Assembly: GCA_050944855.1 (NCBI GenBank)
Contig: JBMNRU010000006.1
Location: forward strand, 1-64,000
Source of the DNA: Lactonifactor sp050944855
GTDB taxonomy: Bacteria > Bacillota > Clostridia > Lachnospirales > Lachnospiraceae
Direction of reading: 5' to 3'
Length of the DNA stretch: 64,000 bases
In this document: piece after piece, positions 1 to 9,300 of the stretch
Layout of the letters: each line of letters opens with the position of its first letter
How positions within the stretch are numbered: the first letter of the stretch is position 1
Program-made: the position numbers and the translations under genes
Notes under the pieces: model-generated
Told to the model about the DNA's origin: nothing
The model's database searches: none
The model's input: only the letters and a program-made list of their open reading frames with translations

Positions 1-131
1 TACACAAAGCCCCCACGAAACTAATCGAAAATAAAGTAAAGTAGGATTTTGAAAAAATCTGATTTGCGACTTATTTTGAACTATGTTGGGTTATAGCAAG
101 AATTGAAACGATGTCCTAAATCGTCCCAACA

Positions 132-602
132 ATGAAGTCGTTAGATGGTGTAAATAAGAAAAATGATGTAAAAAAATCAGCTTCTGAAGCACCTGAAAAA
201 AATGTAGAAGCTGAGCCGGAAAAGATTGATTTCTCCAATGTGAAGATTGAGCCAATCTTTGAGGAAATGGTTGATTTTGATACATTTGCGAAGTCTGATT
301 ACCGTGCAGTTAAGATTTTGGCTTGTGAAGCAGTACCGAAGTCAAAGAAGCTTCTCAAGTTTACATTAGACGACGGTGAACGCAAAGACCGTGTGATTTT
401 AAGCGGTATTCACGAGTATTACGAGCCGGAAGAACTGGTTGGAAAGACTTGTATCGCTATTGTAAATCTGCCTCCGAGAAAAATGATGGGCATTGATTCC
501 TGCGGTATGCTGATTTCAGCAGTACACGAGGAAGAGGGAGAAGAAAAGCTCCATCTTCTGATGGTAGATAACCATATTCCGGCAGGGGCGAAGTTGTACT
601 AA
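132..602 (+). pseudogene. metG: 3' remnant of methionyl-tRNA synthetase (tRNA-binding domain)
   Basis: This 156-residue frame matches only the C-terminal EMAPII/OB-fold tRNA-binding domain of clostridial MetG. A charged linker covers about residues 1-45. The fold follows, with VPKSKKLLKF, ILSGIHEYY, NLPPRKMMGIDSCGM and the terminal HIPAGAKLY typical of Lachnospiraceae MetG. The Rossmann catalytic domain, HIGH and KMSKS motifs and the anticodon-binding part are missing. A stop codon at 117-119 closes the frame and no ribosome site precedes the ATG, so nothing upstream in the window can supply them. I infer a truncated duplicate at a rearrangement edge. A free-standing Trbp111/CsaA-like protein is possible, but the MetG-like linker argues against it. 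The domain assignment is secure; whether it is expressed is not. Confidence 0.75.
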
Positions 603-653
603 GAAGTAATTTTTGTACAAAGCATTTTCAAGCAATTTAGTAGGTGAAAATTT

Positions 654-696
654 AAGACATCATTACGTATAGAGATATAGGTAGTGATGTCTTTTT
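654..696 (+). terminator. intrinsic terminator after the metG remnant
   Basis: The arms AAGACATCA (654-662) and TGATGTCTT (685-693) pair perfectly and run into a short T tract. Its position fits the original 3' end of metG, so the remnant kept its terminator. Confidence 0.7.
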
Positions 697-801
697 GGTA
701 TATCAGGATGGTTTACAGTTGGGAGAACCGAAATAATAGAATTGTTCAAAGAAATTTACATTAGTTTTATCTAATTAAAAAAGAAAAGGAGGGAGTTTGC
801 A

Positions 802-1074
802 ATGAGTCAATTAAAAGCCAAAGAATACAAAAGATTTGAAGATATAAGGCATATTAGAGATGATGGAAGTGAATTTTGGTCGGCCAGAGAACTTGCACCA
901 GCGTTGGAGTATAATAAATAGGAAAATTTTCATAAAATGATCAAGCGTGCCATGATTGCCTGTGAAAATAGCGGACGTATTATTGCGGACGATTTTCCTG
1001 AGGTCAGGAAAATCGTAAGTGCCGGTGCAACGAGTAAGCCTGTTGAGGATTATGAACTTACTCGTTATGCTTGA
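802..1074 (+). pseudogene. dinD: dinD (DNA-damage-inducible protein D) remnant with in-frame stop
   Basis: A strong ribosome site (AAGGAGGG) precedes an ATG at 802. The frame reads KEYKRFEDIRHIRDDG and EFWSARELAPALEY, then stops at TAG 919-921. Read through, it continues ENFHKMIKRAMIACENSG, then DDFPEVRKIVSAG and YELTRYA before TGA at 1072. This is the N-terminal part of the DinD/BRO-like antirepressor family. The family has W where the TAG sits (NKWENF), so one TGG-to-TAG change explains the break. The C-terminal two thirds of the roughly 270-residue family are absent. Two independent lesions mean it is dead. DinD-like genes usually sit in accessory regions, which fits the decayed surroundings. 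Confidence 0.8.
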
Positions 1075-1087
1075 CCCAAAATATAAG

Positions 1088-1123
1088 AGCACTTTTTAGG
1101 GTTAATCTAAGAAGTGCTTTTTT
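1088..1123 (+). terminator. intrinsic terminator after the dinD remnant
   Basis: AGCACTT (1088-1094) pairs with AAGTGCT (1112-1118), followed by six T residues. It lies directly behind the truncated dinD and ahead of the toxin-antitoxin promoter. Confidence 0.65.
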
Positions 1124-1176
1124 GTCCTGAAAAGATGTATTTTGGCAGTTGATTTTTGTAAATAAGAAAATTTAGA

Positions 1177-1230
1177 TTGACAGAAAATAAAGGGAATCGT
1201 ATTATAATAGTAAAGAGTGGGATTTCCCAC
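1177..1230 (+). promoter_or_regulatory. toxin-antitoxin promoter and palindromic operator
   Basis: A sigma-A-type promoter is visible: TTGACA at 1177-1182, a 17-bp spacer, then TATTAT at 1200-1205. Just downstream lies the perfect palindrome GTGGGATTTCCCAC (1217-1230), where transcription should begin. Its placement suits autorepression by the antitoxin or the toxin-antitoxin complex, the usual control of such modules. The operator role is inferred from position. Confidence 0.6.
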
Positions 1231-1259
1231 CAAAAATAATTTAGTAGGAGGTGTTAGTG

Positions 1260-1499
1260 ATGGAAGCAATGAAAGATTATGTCACTCATCTGGATAATAA
1301 AAAGAGAATTACTCTCAGAGGAGCTGCTTATCAGTATTATAATGTAAAAGAATACGAAAATGGCTGCATTATTCTGGAACCTCGAGAGTTGGTAGTGCCG
1401 GAAAGTATTTCTGCCAGAACGTTAGCAGATATGGATCAGGCGGTGAGCAATTTTAAACGAGGTGATGTTTCTTCGGTTATTGATTTGTCAGATTTTTAA
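1260..1499 (+). CDS. putative type II antitoxin
   Basis: A 79-residue protein (MEAMKDYVTHLDNKKRI...). I chose ATG 1260 because TAGGAGGT at 1244-1251 sits about 8 nt upstream; a GTG at 1251 would overlap that site. The N-terminal half (DNKKRITLRGA, then NGCIILEPREL) resembles the strand-rich AbrB/MazE-type DNA-binding fold. The C-terminal half (ISARTLADMDQAVSNF, VIDLSDF) resembles the toxin-wrapping tail of small antitoxins. It is 11 nt upstream of a RelE/ParE-like partner and has its own promoter and palindrome, so an antitoxin role is likely. The exact family is not certain from reading alone. Confidence 0.65.
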   Translation: MEAMKDYVTHLDNKKRITLRGAAYQYYNVKEYENGCIILEPRELVVPESISARTLADMDQAVSNFKRGDVSSVIDLSDF

Positions 1500-1510
1500 G
1501 GAAATAAGAG

Positions 1511-1879
1511 ATGAATTTTAATATACGAATGGGAATTCCTGAAATGCAGGAATTATGGTTAGATTTACAGGGGAAATACCGTTCCGGAAATATAAAAAAG
1601 AAGGAAGAACAGTTATATAAAAAGTGGGGAAAGGCTTTAAAATTGTTGGCAGTTGATCCAGGCTATCCAAGTCTTCAAACCCATGAAATTGAGCCATTAT
1701 CCAGACGTTATGGAATGAAGGTGTGGCAATCTTACCTGGAAAACAAAACCAGCGGTGCGATGCGCATGTACTGGGTTTATGGACCGGATCAGAAAGACAT
1801 TACGATTATTGGGTTAGAGCCACACCCGGAGGACAAAAAGAATGGTGCATACGACCGGATTTCACTGTCAGATATATAA
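1511..1879 (+). CDS. putative RelE/ParE-superfamily toxin
   Basis: A 122-residue basic protein in tandem with the antitoxin. The C-terminal half carries the pattern of the RelE/HigB/YoeB fold: KVWQSYLENKTSGAMRM gives a conserved basic surface, YWVYGP and DITIIGLEPHPED form the later strands, and GAYDRISLSDI ends the protein. Such toxins are usually ribosome-dependent mRNA endonucleases, though ParE members poison gyrase, and the sequence alone does not separate them. The ribosome site is weak (GGAAATAAGAG), which fits translation coupled to and limited by the antitoxin gene. The frame is intact while its left neighbours have decayed, suggesting retention by addiction. Confidence 0.6.
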   Translation: MNFNIRMGIPEMQELWLDLQGKYRSGNIKKKEEQLYKKWGKALKLLAVDPGYPSLQTHEIEPLSRRYGMKVWQSYLENKTSGAMRMYWVYGPDQKDITIIGLEPHPEDKKNGAYDRISLSDI

Positions 1880-2320
1880 GAGAGCAGCAATTGCTAAGTG
1901 ATAGTGGTGGTGTTGGAGCATATCCTGCATACAATTTTGTTCGCACGTTTACGGAGAAGGATTCCGTCCTCCGTAAGCGTGATTTTTCTTTTCACGCGAA
2001 TAAGCAGGGATTTAAGTTATAGAACCTCCTGAAATTCTATGGTATGGAACCGCAAAAAAATAGGAAGCTGTGATGGAACTCCGGTACCTTTTAAAGTGAA
2101 ATGTGGAATAAGAAAGAATCCTTACCCCTTTATATAGCAGGAGGAGCTCGTCTTTGTGAATGTCAGCGAGAAAAACACAAAAAACAAAGCCATCGCTTTA
2201 TAAACCTTTGTGTTTTTCGAGAAAGCATGTTATACTGAATCAGATTTCAAATACGTTGACTGTTTTTCTGCCAGTTACCGTCACTATTACAAAAAAGGAT
2301 TTCAGAAACGAGGAATAGAT
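1880..2320. other. intergenic region with two hairpins and no supported gene
   Basis: I see no convincing coding sequence here. Two strong inverted repeats are present. A 12-bp stem with one G-T pair (1945-1956 with 1969-1980) is followed by GATTTTT and looks like a terminator for the toxin gene. An 11-bp perfect repeat, AAAAACACAAA (2171-2181) with TTTGTGTTTTT (2207-2217), also has a T-rich end. The stretch separates the decayed patch from the regulator/surface-protein module. Confidence 0.5.
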
Positions 2321-2530
2321 ATGACAGTGAGTTATAAGAAACTTTGGAAGCTGCTCATTGACAAGGATATGAAAAAGAAAGACCTTGAAAAAGCGGCAGG
2401 GATCAGCAATTATGTTATTTCAAAGATGAACAAGGGTGAAAACATTACCGTGGATATCGTAGGCAAGATTTGCAGTGCATTAAACTGTACCCCCAACGAC
2501 ATTATGGAGTTCAGTGATGACAGCATATAA
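2321..2530 (+). CDS. small XRE/Cro-type helix-turn-helix protein
   Basis: A 69-residue protein that is almost entirely one HTH_3/Cro-C1-like domain: YKKLWKLLIDKDMKKKDL, KAAGISNYVISKMNKG at the recognition helix, and IVGKICSALNCTPNDIMEF. It belongs to the YozG-like small-repressor type that carries no effector domain. I chose ATG 2321 over the earlier in-frame codon because ACGAGGAATAG precedes it and the upstream 37 codons do not look coding. It ends 14 nt before the membrane LuxR gene, with AAGGAG in the gap, so the two are probably co-transcribed. Its DNA target is unknown; the following gene's promoter is an obvious candidate. Confidence 0.75.
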   Translation: MTVSYKKLWKLLIDKDMKKKDLEKAAGISNYVISKMNKGENITVDIVGKICSALNCTPNDIMEFSDDSI

Positions 2531-2544
2531 AGGAGTTTTTTTCG

Positions 2545-3999
2545 ATGAGCAATGTTTTAACAAAAATCACGCAAAGCGCGTGTTTCAAAAAGAAGGATAG
2601 AATCCCTTACATAAATGTTGTTGTTCTGATGGGACTGTTCACCTTTCTTTTTTTAGGTGCGGAATATCTATATGTAGATGTGCTTTCCCGCATGGTATCA
2701 GAGGATAAAACCGTCCTGGCACAGAATTATGCACTCGGAGTAAGTGCGGCAGGCTTTCTGCTGTATCCGTTATTGAACCGCTTTTGTAAAAACCGTCTCA
2801 AGGCAGTATGCTTCGTTATGATCAGCCTTGCATCCGTTCTGTGCATAGCCCTCATCTGTATGGGTACTGCTTATACAGCGACATTCATAGCGGGACTTGT
2901 TTTGTTCCTGCTTCTCGGTTTGTTCGGCAGCGCGGTTTTTTATGTTTCCATGCGTATGATGAAAACAGACAGATATTTGGCAAGGACTGTGGGTATTTCT
3001 TATGCGCTGGGTATCCTGCTCCAGTTTGCAAACAACAATCTTGTTCGTCTGGAAACGGCAGAAGCGATCATTTTATCGGTATTTTTGTTGCTGCTTGTTT
3101 GGATGCTGATAAAGAACGACCGTGTTTATTGTGAAGATAATGGTCAGAAGGCAGAAGCGTCATCGGATGAAGAAAAGAGCGAAAGCAATACCAGAGAACA
3201 CACAAAGGGATCAATAGTCTGTATTCTTATGATTCTGCTTGTAGTGCTGATGACCTTTATTTTCAGTACACTTGACAGTGCGGTAACGCTTGTTCATGCA
3301 AACGGAACCGTTGACATAGGACAGTGGCCGAGAATCCTGCTTGCGCTAAGCGGTTTGGCGGCGGGATTTGTGTTTGACATAAAGAATCGCAAATATATGG
3401 GGCTTGTTATGTACTGCGTGATGGTGCTGTCAACCATATGTATCGTCGTACTGAAACTTGCCGGACCGTTTTTGGTAGGTCTGATTGTTTTCTATCTGTC
3501 GGCGGGCTTTTTTGCCGTATTCTTTACCTCCGGCTTTATGGAGCTTTCCCGTCATATGAAAACACCTGAGCTGTGGGCAGGCATGGGACGTGCGGTAAAT
3601 AATATTACCGCCGCTGTCATTGCCAATCTCGTTTTAACCCTGCTGCCCTCCGACAGCAGTATTGCCGTCATTGTCCTTGTGTTGCTTTTGTTTGTGGCAG
3701 TCAGCATCGTGGCGGCTACATATACCTTTCAAAAGAAAGCATTTATGGAACAGCTTATTACAGATGCAGCTGATGCTGTCAGCGAGAAAGAAAAGCTGCG
3801 AAAATTCTCAGAAGTGTTTTCTTTCACGGAAAGAGAAACCGAGGTGTTCGGCTGTCTTGTCAATACGGAAGACAGCGTTCAGGCAATCGCTGAAAGCCTG
3901 TATGTTTCCAGGCGGACTTTGGAACGGTATATTTCCGCTATCTATGAAAAGACCGGTGTAAAATCCCGTGTCGGACTGCTCAATCTTTACAATAAATAA
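2545..3999 (+). CDS. LuxR-family regulator with a polytopic membrane domain
   Basis: A 484-residue protein whose first roughly 400 residues form about twelve hydrophobic segments in an MFS-transporter-like layout, with a charged cytoplasmic loop near residues 193-215 (EASSDEEKSE). A C-terminal LuxR/GerE HTH follows: FTERETEVFGCLVN, AIAESLYVSRRTLERYISA, KTGVKSRVGLL. Such fusions are common in gut Actinobacteria (Eggerthella and relatives) and occur in Clostridia, where each usually controls the gene next to it. I infer that ligand binding in the membrane domain changes DNA binding of the HTH. The gene is followed by a terminator, a pair of direct repeats and two surface-protein genes, its likely targets. 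Transfer from another phylum is possible but not shown. Confidence 0.85.
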   Translation: MSNVLTKITQSACFKKKDRIPYINVVVLMGLFTFLFLGAEYLYVDVLSRMVSEDKTVLAQNYALGVSAAGFLLYPLLNRFCKNRLKAVCFVMISLASVLCIALICMGTAYTATFIAGLVLFLLLGLFGSAVFYVSMRMMKTDRYLARTVGISYALGILLQFANNNLVRLETAEAIILSVFLLLLVWMLIKNDRVYCEDNGQKAEASSDEEKSESNTREHTKGSIVCILMILLVVLMTFIFSTLDSAVTLVHANGTVDIGQWPRILLALSGLAAGFVFDIKNRKYMGLVMYCVMVLSTICIVVLKLAGPFLVGLIVFYLSAGFFAVFFTSGFMELSRHMKTPELWAGMGRAVNNITAAVIANLVLTLLPSDSSIAVIVLVLLLFVAVSIVAATYTFQKKAFMEQLITDAADAVSEKEKLRKFSEVFSFTERETEVFGCLVNTEDSVQAIAESLYVSRRTLERYISAIYEKTGVKSRVGLLNLYNK

Positions 4000-4023
4000 T
4001 TTTTGATCCTGGTGTTCGCTTGA

Positions 4024-4055
4024 CCGCCTTCCCTAAAACGGAAGGCGGATTTTTT
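4024..4055 (+). terminator. intrinsic terminator of the LuxR gene
   Basis: CCGCCTTCC (4024-4032) pairs with GGAAGGCGG (4040-4048) and is followed by a run of six T. Confidence 0.85.
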
Positions 4056-4099
4056 ATGCCCTTTTCAGAGTAAAAAATCGCTTTTTGCCCCGAATTTTA

Positions 4100-4148
4100 A
4101 GAATGGCAGACTTCCGCCACCCTATTTTCAGCAGAATGGCGGACTTCC
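4100..4148 (+). promoter_or_regulatory. 16-bp direct repeat, candidate activator binding sites
   Basis: AGAATGGCAGACTTCC (4100-4115) and AGAATGGCGGACTTCC (4133-4148) differ at one base and begin 33 bp apart, about three helical turns, so both face the same side of the DNA. They lie between the membrane LuxR gene and the next gene. An AT-rich stretch (CTATATAAAATAAAAT, about 4172-4187) downstream could hold a -10 region. The arrangement fits activator sites for the LuxR protein. That assignment is inference. Confidence 0.5.
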
Positions 4149-4263
4149 CTTATATACAAACTGACCCTGCGCTATATAAAATAAAATAGATTTATGGTCG
4201 CTGAGAGAGGAAGGTTGATATAAACATAGGAAGCCATATATGGAATAAGGAGGGTTTAAGATC

Positions 4264-4653
4264 ATGGAAAATATGCAGAATCCCATTCTGCAAGAAAATC
4301 AAACAACGAAAAGAATGCTCCCGTATATCCGACAGTATGTCATCGTTGCCATATACGAGGTACTGGAACAGGACAAAATCCGATACGAGAAAATAGATTC
4401 GTCAACAATCGTTTCCGAGATATCGGTATATGGAAACAAAAGCGTCTTTTCTATTTCTGTAAGCGAACAGGCCGATGGGACACAGTTGCTTGTCACAATG
4501 ATGCGCCCATGTACACGCTTGTCCGCAGATGGAATACAGCGAGCTGTCACCGCTGTTGCCGACCGGATATCTCAATATCTGGAAAATGAGACAGTGCTGG
4601 CGAATGCGTCGCTGAGAAGATCAAAATTACAAGAGTCTGTTTGCAAGGCTTAG
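4264..4653 (+). CDS. hypothetical protein, 129 aa
   Basis: Not recognised. It is a soluble-looking 129-residue protein without signal peptide or membrane segment, led by GGAGGG about 10 nt before the ATG. The visible content is a helical N-terminus (ILQENQTTKRMLPYIRQYV), a middle that alternates like beta strands (VSEISVYGNKSVFSISV, QLLVTMMRP) and a helical tail. It is the first gene after the putative LuxR operator and ends 17 nt before the ATG of the surface protein, so the three genes up to 12498 probably form one transcript. A cytoplasmic accessory to surface-protein expression is possible but unsupported. Confidence 0.6.
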   Translation: MENMQNPILQENQTTKRMLPYIRQYVIVAIYEVLEQDKIRYEKIDSSTIVSEISVYGNKSVFSISVSEQADGTQLLVTMMRPCTRLSADGIQRAVTAVADRISQYLENETVLANASLRRSKLQESVCKA

Positions 4654-4670
4654 AAAATGGAGGAATCATT

Positions 4671-6332
4671 ATGGAAAATCAAAAAAGACCAAACGCAAAA
4701 TTAAGGAGAGAAATTGAAATGAAATTGAAAACAGGATTTTTGATGCTGCTCGCAGCAATAATCAGTTTTTCAAGTTTTTCAGGCATAATGACTGTAAATG
4801 CCGCAACAATCGGTGACGACGGACAGTATACGCTTATCCTGACTACTGACGACTGGAACGGCGACATTGACGGCGATTATGCAAAAGTAATAAGGTTTAA
4901 TGTTGCCGATGGCGAAACAACGGTCAGTCTGTCCGAACTGACGGCGGGAATTATTCCTTTCAACGGCGAAACCAAATTTGCTTATTGGGGAAATGGTTGG
5001 CCTGATTATACGAAAGCTGACGAAGAATTGGCATTGGCAGATTTCACATCTGCCGGCAGCATTTGGTTGGCTGACGGTACTGAAGTCAAGTACTCAAACG
5101 GCCTTAGCCTTTATGCAACATTCTCCGATGAGGCGTTAAAAGGAACAGGCACATATTATTTAACGCTTGACGGCTTCGGCGGTACCGTAAATGGCAAGGC
5201 AAAACTGAGATTAACAAGCAGCTCAAGCGAGTATCAAACCGTCGATTTAACACAATATACGCCTGTAAGAGACGGCTATACCTTTGTCGGCTGGGATTTG
5301 GACGGAAAATTTGTTACTTCTATTGATTCCAGTTGCTTTGCTGAAAAAGACGCCGTAGCAGTTACGGCAACATATACGAAAAACACTTTCGAAGGCAACG
5401 ACAGAGTACTTGTCTTAAATGCCAACGGCGGAACGATAGATAGTAAAGAATCAAATAAATACGATTATGTAGGCGGTGCTGATTCCGGAACTTCTATGTC
5501 ACTTTTACCATATACGCCTGTAAGGGAAGGATATACTTTTACCGGATGGAATACAAAAAGTGATGGAAGCGGAAAAAATCTTACATATATATATTGGAGA
5601 CTTTGGGATAAAGACAACGAAATTGAAACTGAAAAAGATACAGTTTTATATGATTCTGAGGGGTATATAGTATATCAAAACTTAACATTATATGCTTCTT
5701 GGGCTAAAAATGCAGATACACCGACAGAACCTGATGAACCAGTTACACCTTCGCAGCCGACTCAGGATACCGTAAAGAAAATTCAAAGCACAGGAGATAT
5801 TAAGGCAAATATTGAATTTGCAGACGGAATCAATAAAGACTACAGATTAGACATTCAGGAGATAAAAGTCAGAAAAGAATTGGCAGATAAGAATGTTAAA
5901 TTTATAGCGGACATCAATGTGATGGATGGGAATACCGTTGTAAAAATCAGCGATACCAAAATGAAAATCAGAATTGCGTTGCCAGAGGATGTAAAGGGAT
6001 ATGATAAATACGAAGTCGTATATATCTTGGATGATGAAATAAAAGAAACCATACCAGCGATGGTAGAAGACGGTTATATTGTATTTGAAACAAACCATTT
6101 AAGCCAATACGGAATCATAGCGACAAATACCGGCACAACTGCAGGCGGCAGCGAAACGGCCAACCCGCAGACCGATAATAATGGCAAAGCAACGCAGAAT
6201 ACCGACGCTACAAGCCCGCAAACGGGCGATAACAGCAATCTTGCCTTGTGGTTTGCCGTATTGTTCATTTCCTGTGGCGGTGTGATAGGCGTTACCGTTT
6301 ACAGCAGGCGCAGAAAGCTGAATAAGCGATGA
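4671..6332 (+). CDS. cell-wall-anchored surface protein with InlB/Flg_new B-repeats
   Basis: About 553 residues. Two starts are plausible: ATG 4671 after TGGAGGAATCATT, or ATG 4719 after AAGGAGAG, which would begin right at the signal peptide MKLKTGFLMLLAAIISF. The body has two Listeria-Bacteroides (InlB B-type) repeats, each with the hallmark of 'YTPVR-GYTF-GW': TPVRDGYTFVGWDLDGK and TPVREGYTFTGWNTKSDGSG. A beta-rich region of unknown type follows (KIRIALPEDVKGYDKYEV). The C-terminus has SPQTGDNSN about 39 residues from the end, a hydrophobic span and RRRKLNKR: a sortase sorting signal. It is extracellular, linked to peptidoglycan and likely adhesive. It is followed after 22 nt by a much larger protein with nearly the same sorting signal. 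Confidence 0.85.
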   Translation: MENQKRPNAKLRREIEMKLKTGFLMLLAAIISFSSFSGIMTVNAATIGDDGQYTLILTTDDWNGDIDGDYAKVIRFNVADGETTVSLSELTAGIIPFNGETKFAYWGNGWPDYTKADEELALADFTSAGSIWLADGTEVKYSNGLSLYATFSDEALKGTGTYYLTLDGFGGTVNGKAKLRLTSSSSEYQTVDLTQYTPVRDGYTFVGWDLDGKFVTSIDSSCFAEKDAVAVTATYTKNTFEGNDRVLVLNANGGTIDSKESNKYDYVGGADSGTSMSLLPYTPVREGYTFTGWNTKSDGSGKNLTYIYWRLWDKDNEIETEKDTVLYDSEGYIVYQNLTLYASWAKNADTPTEPDEPVTPSQPTQDTVKKIQSTGDIKANIEFADGINKDYRLDIQEIKVRKELADKNVKFIADINVMDGNTVVKISDTKMKIRIALPEDVKGYDKYEVVYILDDEIKETIPAMVEDGYIVFETNHLSQYGIIATNTGTTAGGSETANPQTDNNGKATQNTDATSPQTGDNSNLALWFAVLFISCGGVIGVTVYSRRRKLNKR

Positions 6333-6354
6333 CAGCGGAAGGAGAGGACTCACT

Positions 6355-9300
6355 GTGAAAAGGTTAAAAAGGCTTACGAGGGAAAAGTATAGAATTACGG
6401 CTTTGGTTTTAGCTTTGTGCATGACGCTTAGTCTGTTGCCGATAAGTGCGCTGGCGGCGGGAACTGACCTTGCGGGTAAGGCAATAGAAGAAGGTACTTT
6501 TGCTGCTACCGGCGGAAATGTGAATTACCGGATAGACGGCGAGGAGATTGTGATTACCGGAGGTGATGATACCGTATCGGAAATCGTTTTTCCAGATGAA
6601 ATTGACGGAAAGCCGGTTACAAGAATTGAAGTAAGCGCATTTGGAAATTCGGGAGGACACAATGAGACGCTAACGTCTGTGATATTTCCAGCGAACCTTA
6701 CCAGTATTGGCGGGTATGCTTTTCATGATGTTCCCGGATTAACGAACATAGATTTTTCTAAGTGTACGCAGTCTCTTACGATTGGAGAGTGGGCGTTTGC
6801 TGGGACGTCAGTTCAGTCAGTTACATTCCCGGAGAAGCTGGCTTCGATAGAGTCATATGCGTTTTTTCAGGATGAGTTCCTTACGTCCGTAGATTTTTCT
6901 AACTGTACGGAACTAACTTCCATCGGAGGACTTAGCGCATTTGCGGGCACGGGAATTACCGAACTGACCATTCCCGACTGCGTGAAGAGCATTGAAAACG
7001 GTGCATTTGGGAGTTGTGAAGATCTGACGTCTCTGAATCTGGGCAGTGTGGAGAGTATCGGAGTACAAGCATTTGAATATACGGGGATTACATCGCTGAA
7101 CCTGCCGGATACGCTTTCAGAGATCGGGATGGGTGCGTTTTCCTTCTGTAAATCTCTGACCAGTATCGACTGGCCGCAAAATGAAAATTTTACGATTCTG
7201 ACAGGGTTTGATAATTGTCAGGCGCTTTCTGACGCGGAACTGGAAAAGGCATTGTCGGTAGATAGCGTTACGGAATTAGGATATTATGCGTTTGACGGGT
7301 GTTTTTTCCAGAATGTGACGATTCCATCGAATATTAAAACTATAGGAGACAGTGCCTTTTACGGATGTATATATATGGCGTCACTTACCATTCTGCCGGG
7401 TGTGGAAACGATTGGTCCGCATACGTTCAAGGGATGCTGCGGACTGGCAGAGCAGAAGGTAGTCGTGCCTGCCACGGTAACGAAAATTTACGGCGGCGCT
7501 TTTGCAGACTGTACGAAGCAGTATGACCCGGCGGAAGGCGAGGAAGACTTTACCTACACAGGAATTATTGTAGAGTTTGCGAATCAGGATTTTAAACTAA
7601 CGCCATATGATTCGGAAATGACGAGTTATGACAGGGTAACTATCGGAGATGTGGATTATGAAGACCCCTTTGCCGGTATAGCGACAATCCGGGCATATGA
7701 GACGGATTCAGAAGGGAATCCGTCCATGCTGAAACAGTTTTACGAGACGCAGAAGGACGTCATGGATGGAGCCCAGAAAAGATATACCTTCGTAGCTCTG
7801 GACGGGACGGAACAGACATTTACCGTGTCCGGAACGATTCATTCCGGCGCGAAGATAGTACTGTATCAGGATAATCAAGAAAAGACAGTGACGCTTACGG
7901 ATAATCAGTTTTCTGTAAAAGCAGATGCCGGATCAAAAGTGACGGCGGAAGTTTCTAAAGACGGATATTACAGCAAGCATTTTATCCGGGCGTCGCTTGA
8001 CGGAGACTGGGATTTGGGAGAAATTGCATTTTCAGACGGAGACAAATTACCGATGAATCGTGTGATGGAGGTGGACTTTGGCGAGGCGGCGGTAAATAGT
8101 TTCCGTAATCTGGAAATCAGCCTGAAGGCAGGAGAACGGGAACTGAAAGAAGGAACGGATTATATCCTGCAATATCCAAGTGTGGTGCTGGAGGATACTG
8201 TTATCGAAGAAAATCTGACATTGACCGTAGATGCAGACGCCCTTGGATTTACAGGCGGAAGCGTAACCGCAGACCGTGAAACAGGAGTGTTTGAACTTCC
8301 GCTGACCGCATGGGGTAAACTGGAACTTACCGCAAGCGGTAAATTCGCCGGAGACAATCACATTCTTGTGTTTGATAAGGCAGGGAAGCTGGTCGGCAAG
8401 AGCAAAATCGCAAAGGATGGCTTTTATCTGACAAACGGACTGAAGGCCGGAACTTATACCGTGGTCGCATATAACGCCAACGATAACTTCTCGGTGGTAG
8501 CATCCTTGGATGTTCTGGAGAGTATGGGGCTGACAGAAGGAATCGATTATGCGAAGGTAACTGCGGAGGTTTCCGATGGAGAGACGAATCCGGTGGAAAT
8601 TACGGTTCCCCTGCTGAAAACAGACGTGTCCGGTATCCTAAATAAAGAGAAATGCTCGGTTGTTTCCGAGACGAGTTATGTGATTAGAGGACAGACTTTT
8701 GCGGTAAGAGTTTATTATGGTTTTGCAGAGGGTAAGAAGGGAACGGTATCGATTCTGCTTCCTGAGAATATGACGCTGAAATATGTCTGTTCAGAGACAG
8801 AACAGTTGGGAAAAGATGATTATACGGCTTCTGGCAATACGGTTACGATAAATAAAACAAAGCAGACGGGCGTGTTCTATTTGGGGTTTTCCTGCAGCAA
8901 GGCAGGGACATACAGTCTTTCTGCAGGTGCAACGGTGGGAAAGACGACGGCACCAATCGGAAGCACCTCGTTTACTGTCTATGATTATGAGATTCGCCCG
9001 GCGGCGGGAGACTTGAACAGTCTGACGGGGAATAAAGTGACTGTCTGTGCAGCGCCAAACAGTGATGTCACGCTACTGCTGGACGGGGAACCGGTGGGAA
9101 AAGGAAAAACCAATGGTCTTGGAAATGTGACATTTACCTATAATCTTCCGGACGATGCTCTTCCGGCACAGACATTTGAACTGACGGCAATCATCGGTAA
9201 CGAACGGGTTTCTGCAAATGTTACCTATGCCAAAACAGTTGCGGTGTTAGAATCATGGAATTTTTATCAGACAAACCGCCCTTATAATGGAGAATACCTG

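Noticed and set aside
61..131. Sequence ending in AATTGAAAC, like the 3' end of a CRISPR repeat
   Set aside because: Only one copy is present, no second repeat or spacer spacing is seen, and no cas gene lies in the window.
1723..2022. An open frame of 99 codons overlapping the toxin gene
   Set aside because: It is out of frame with the toxin, has no ribosome site and its translation shows no pattern of a real protein; the second half lies over a hairpin.
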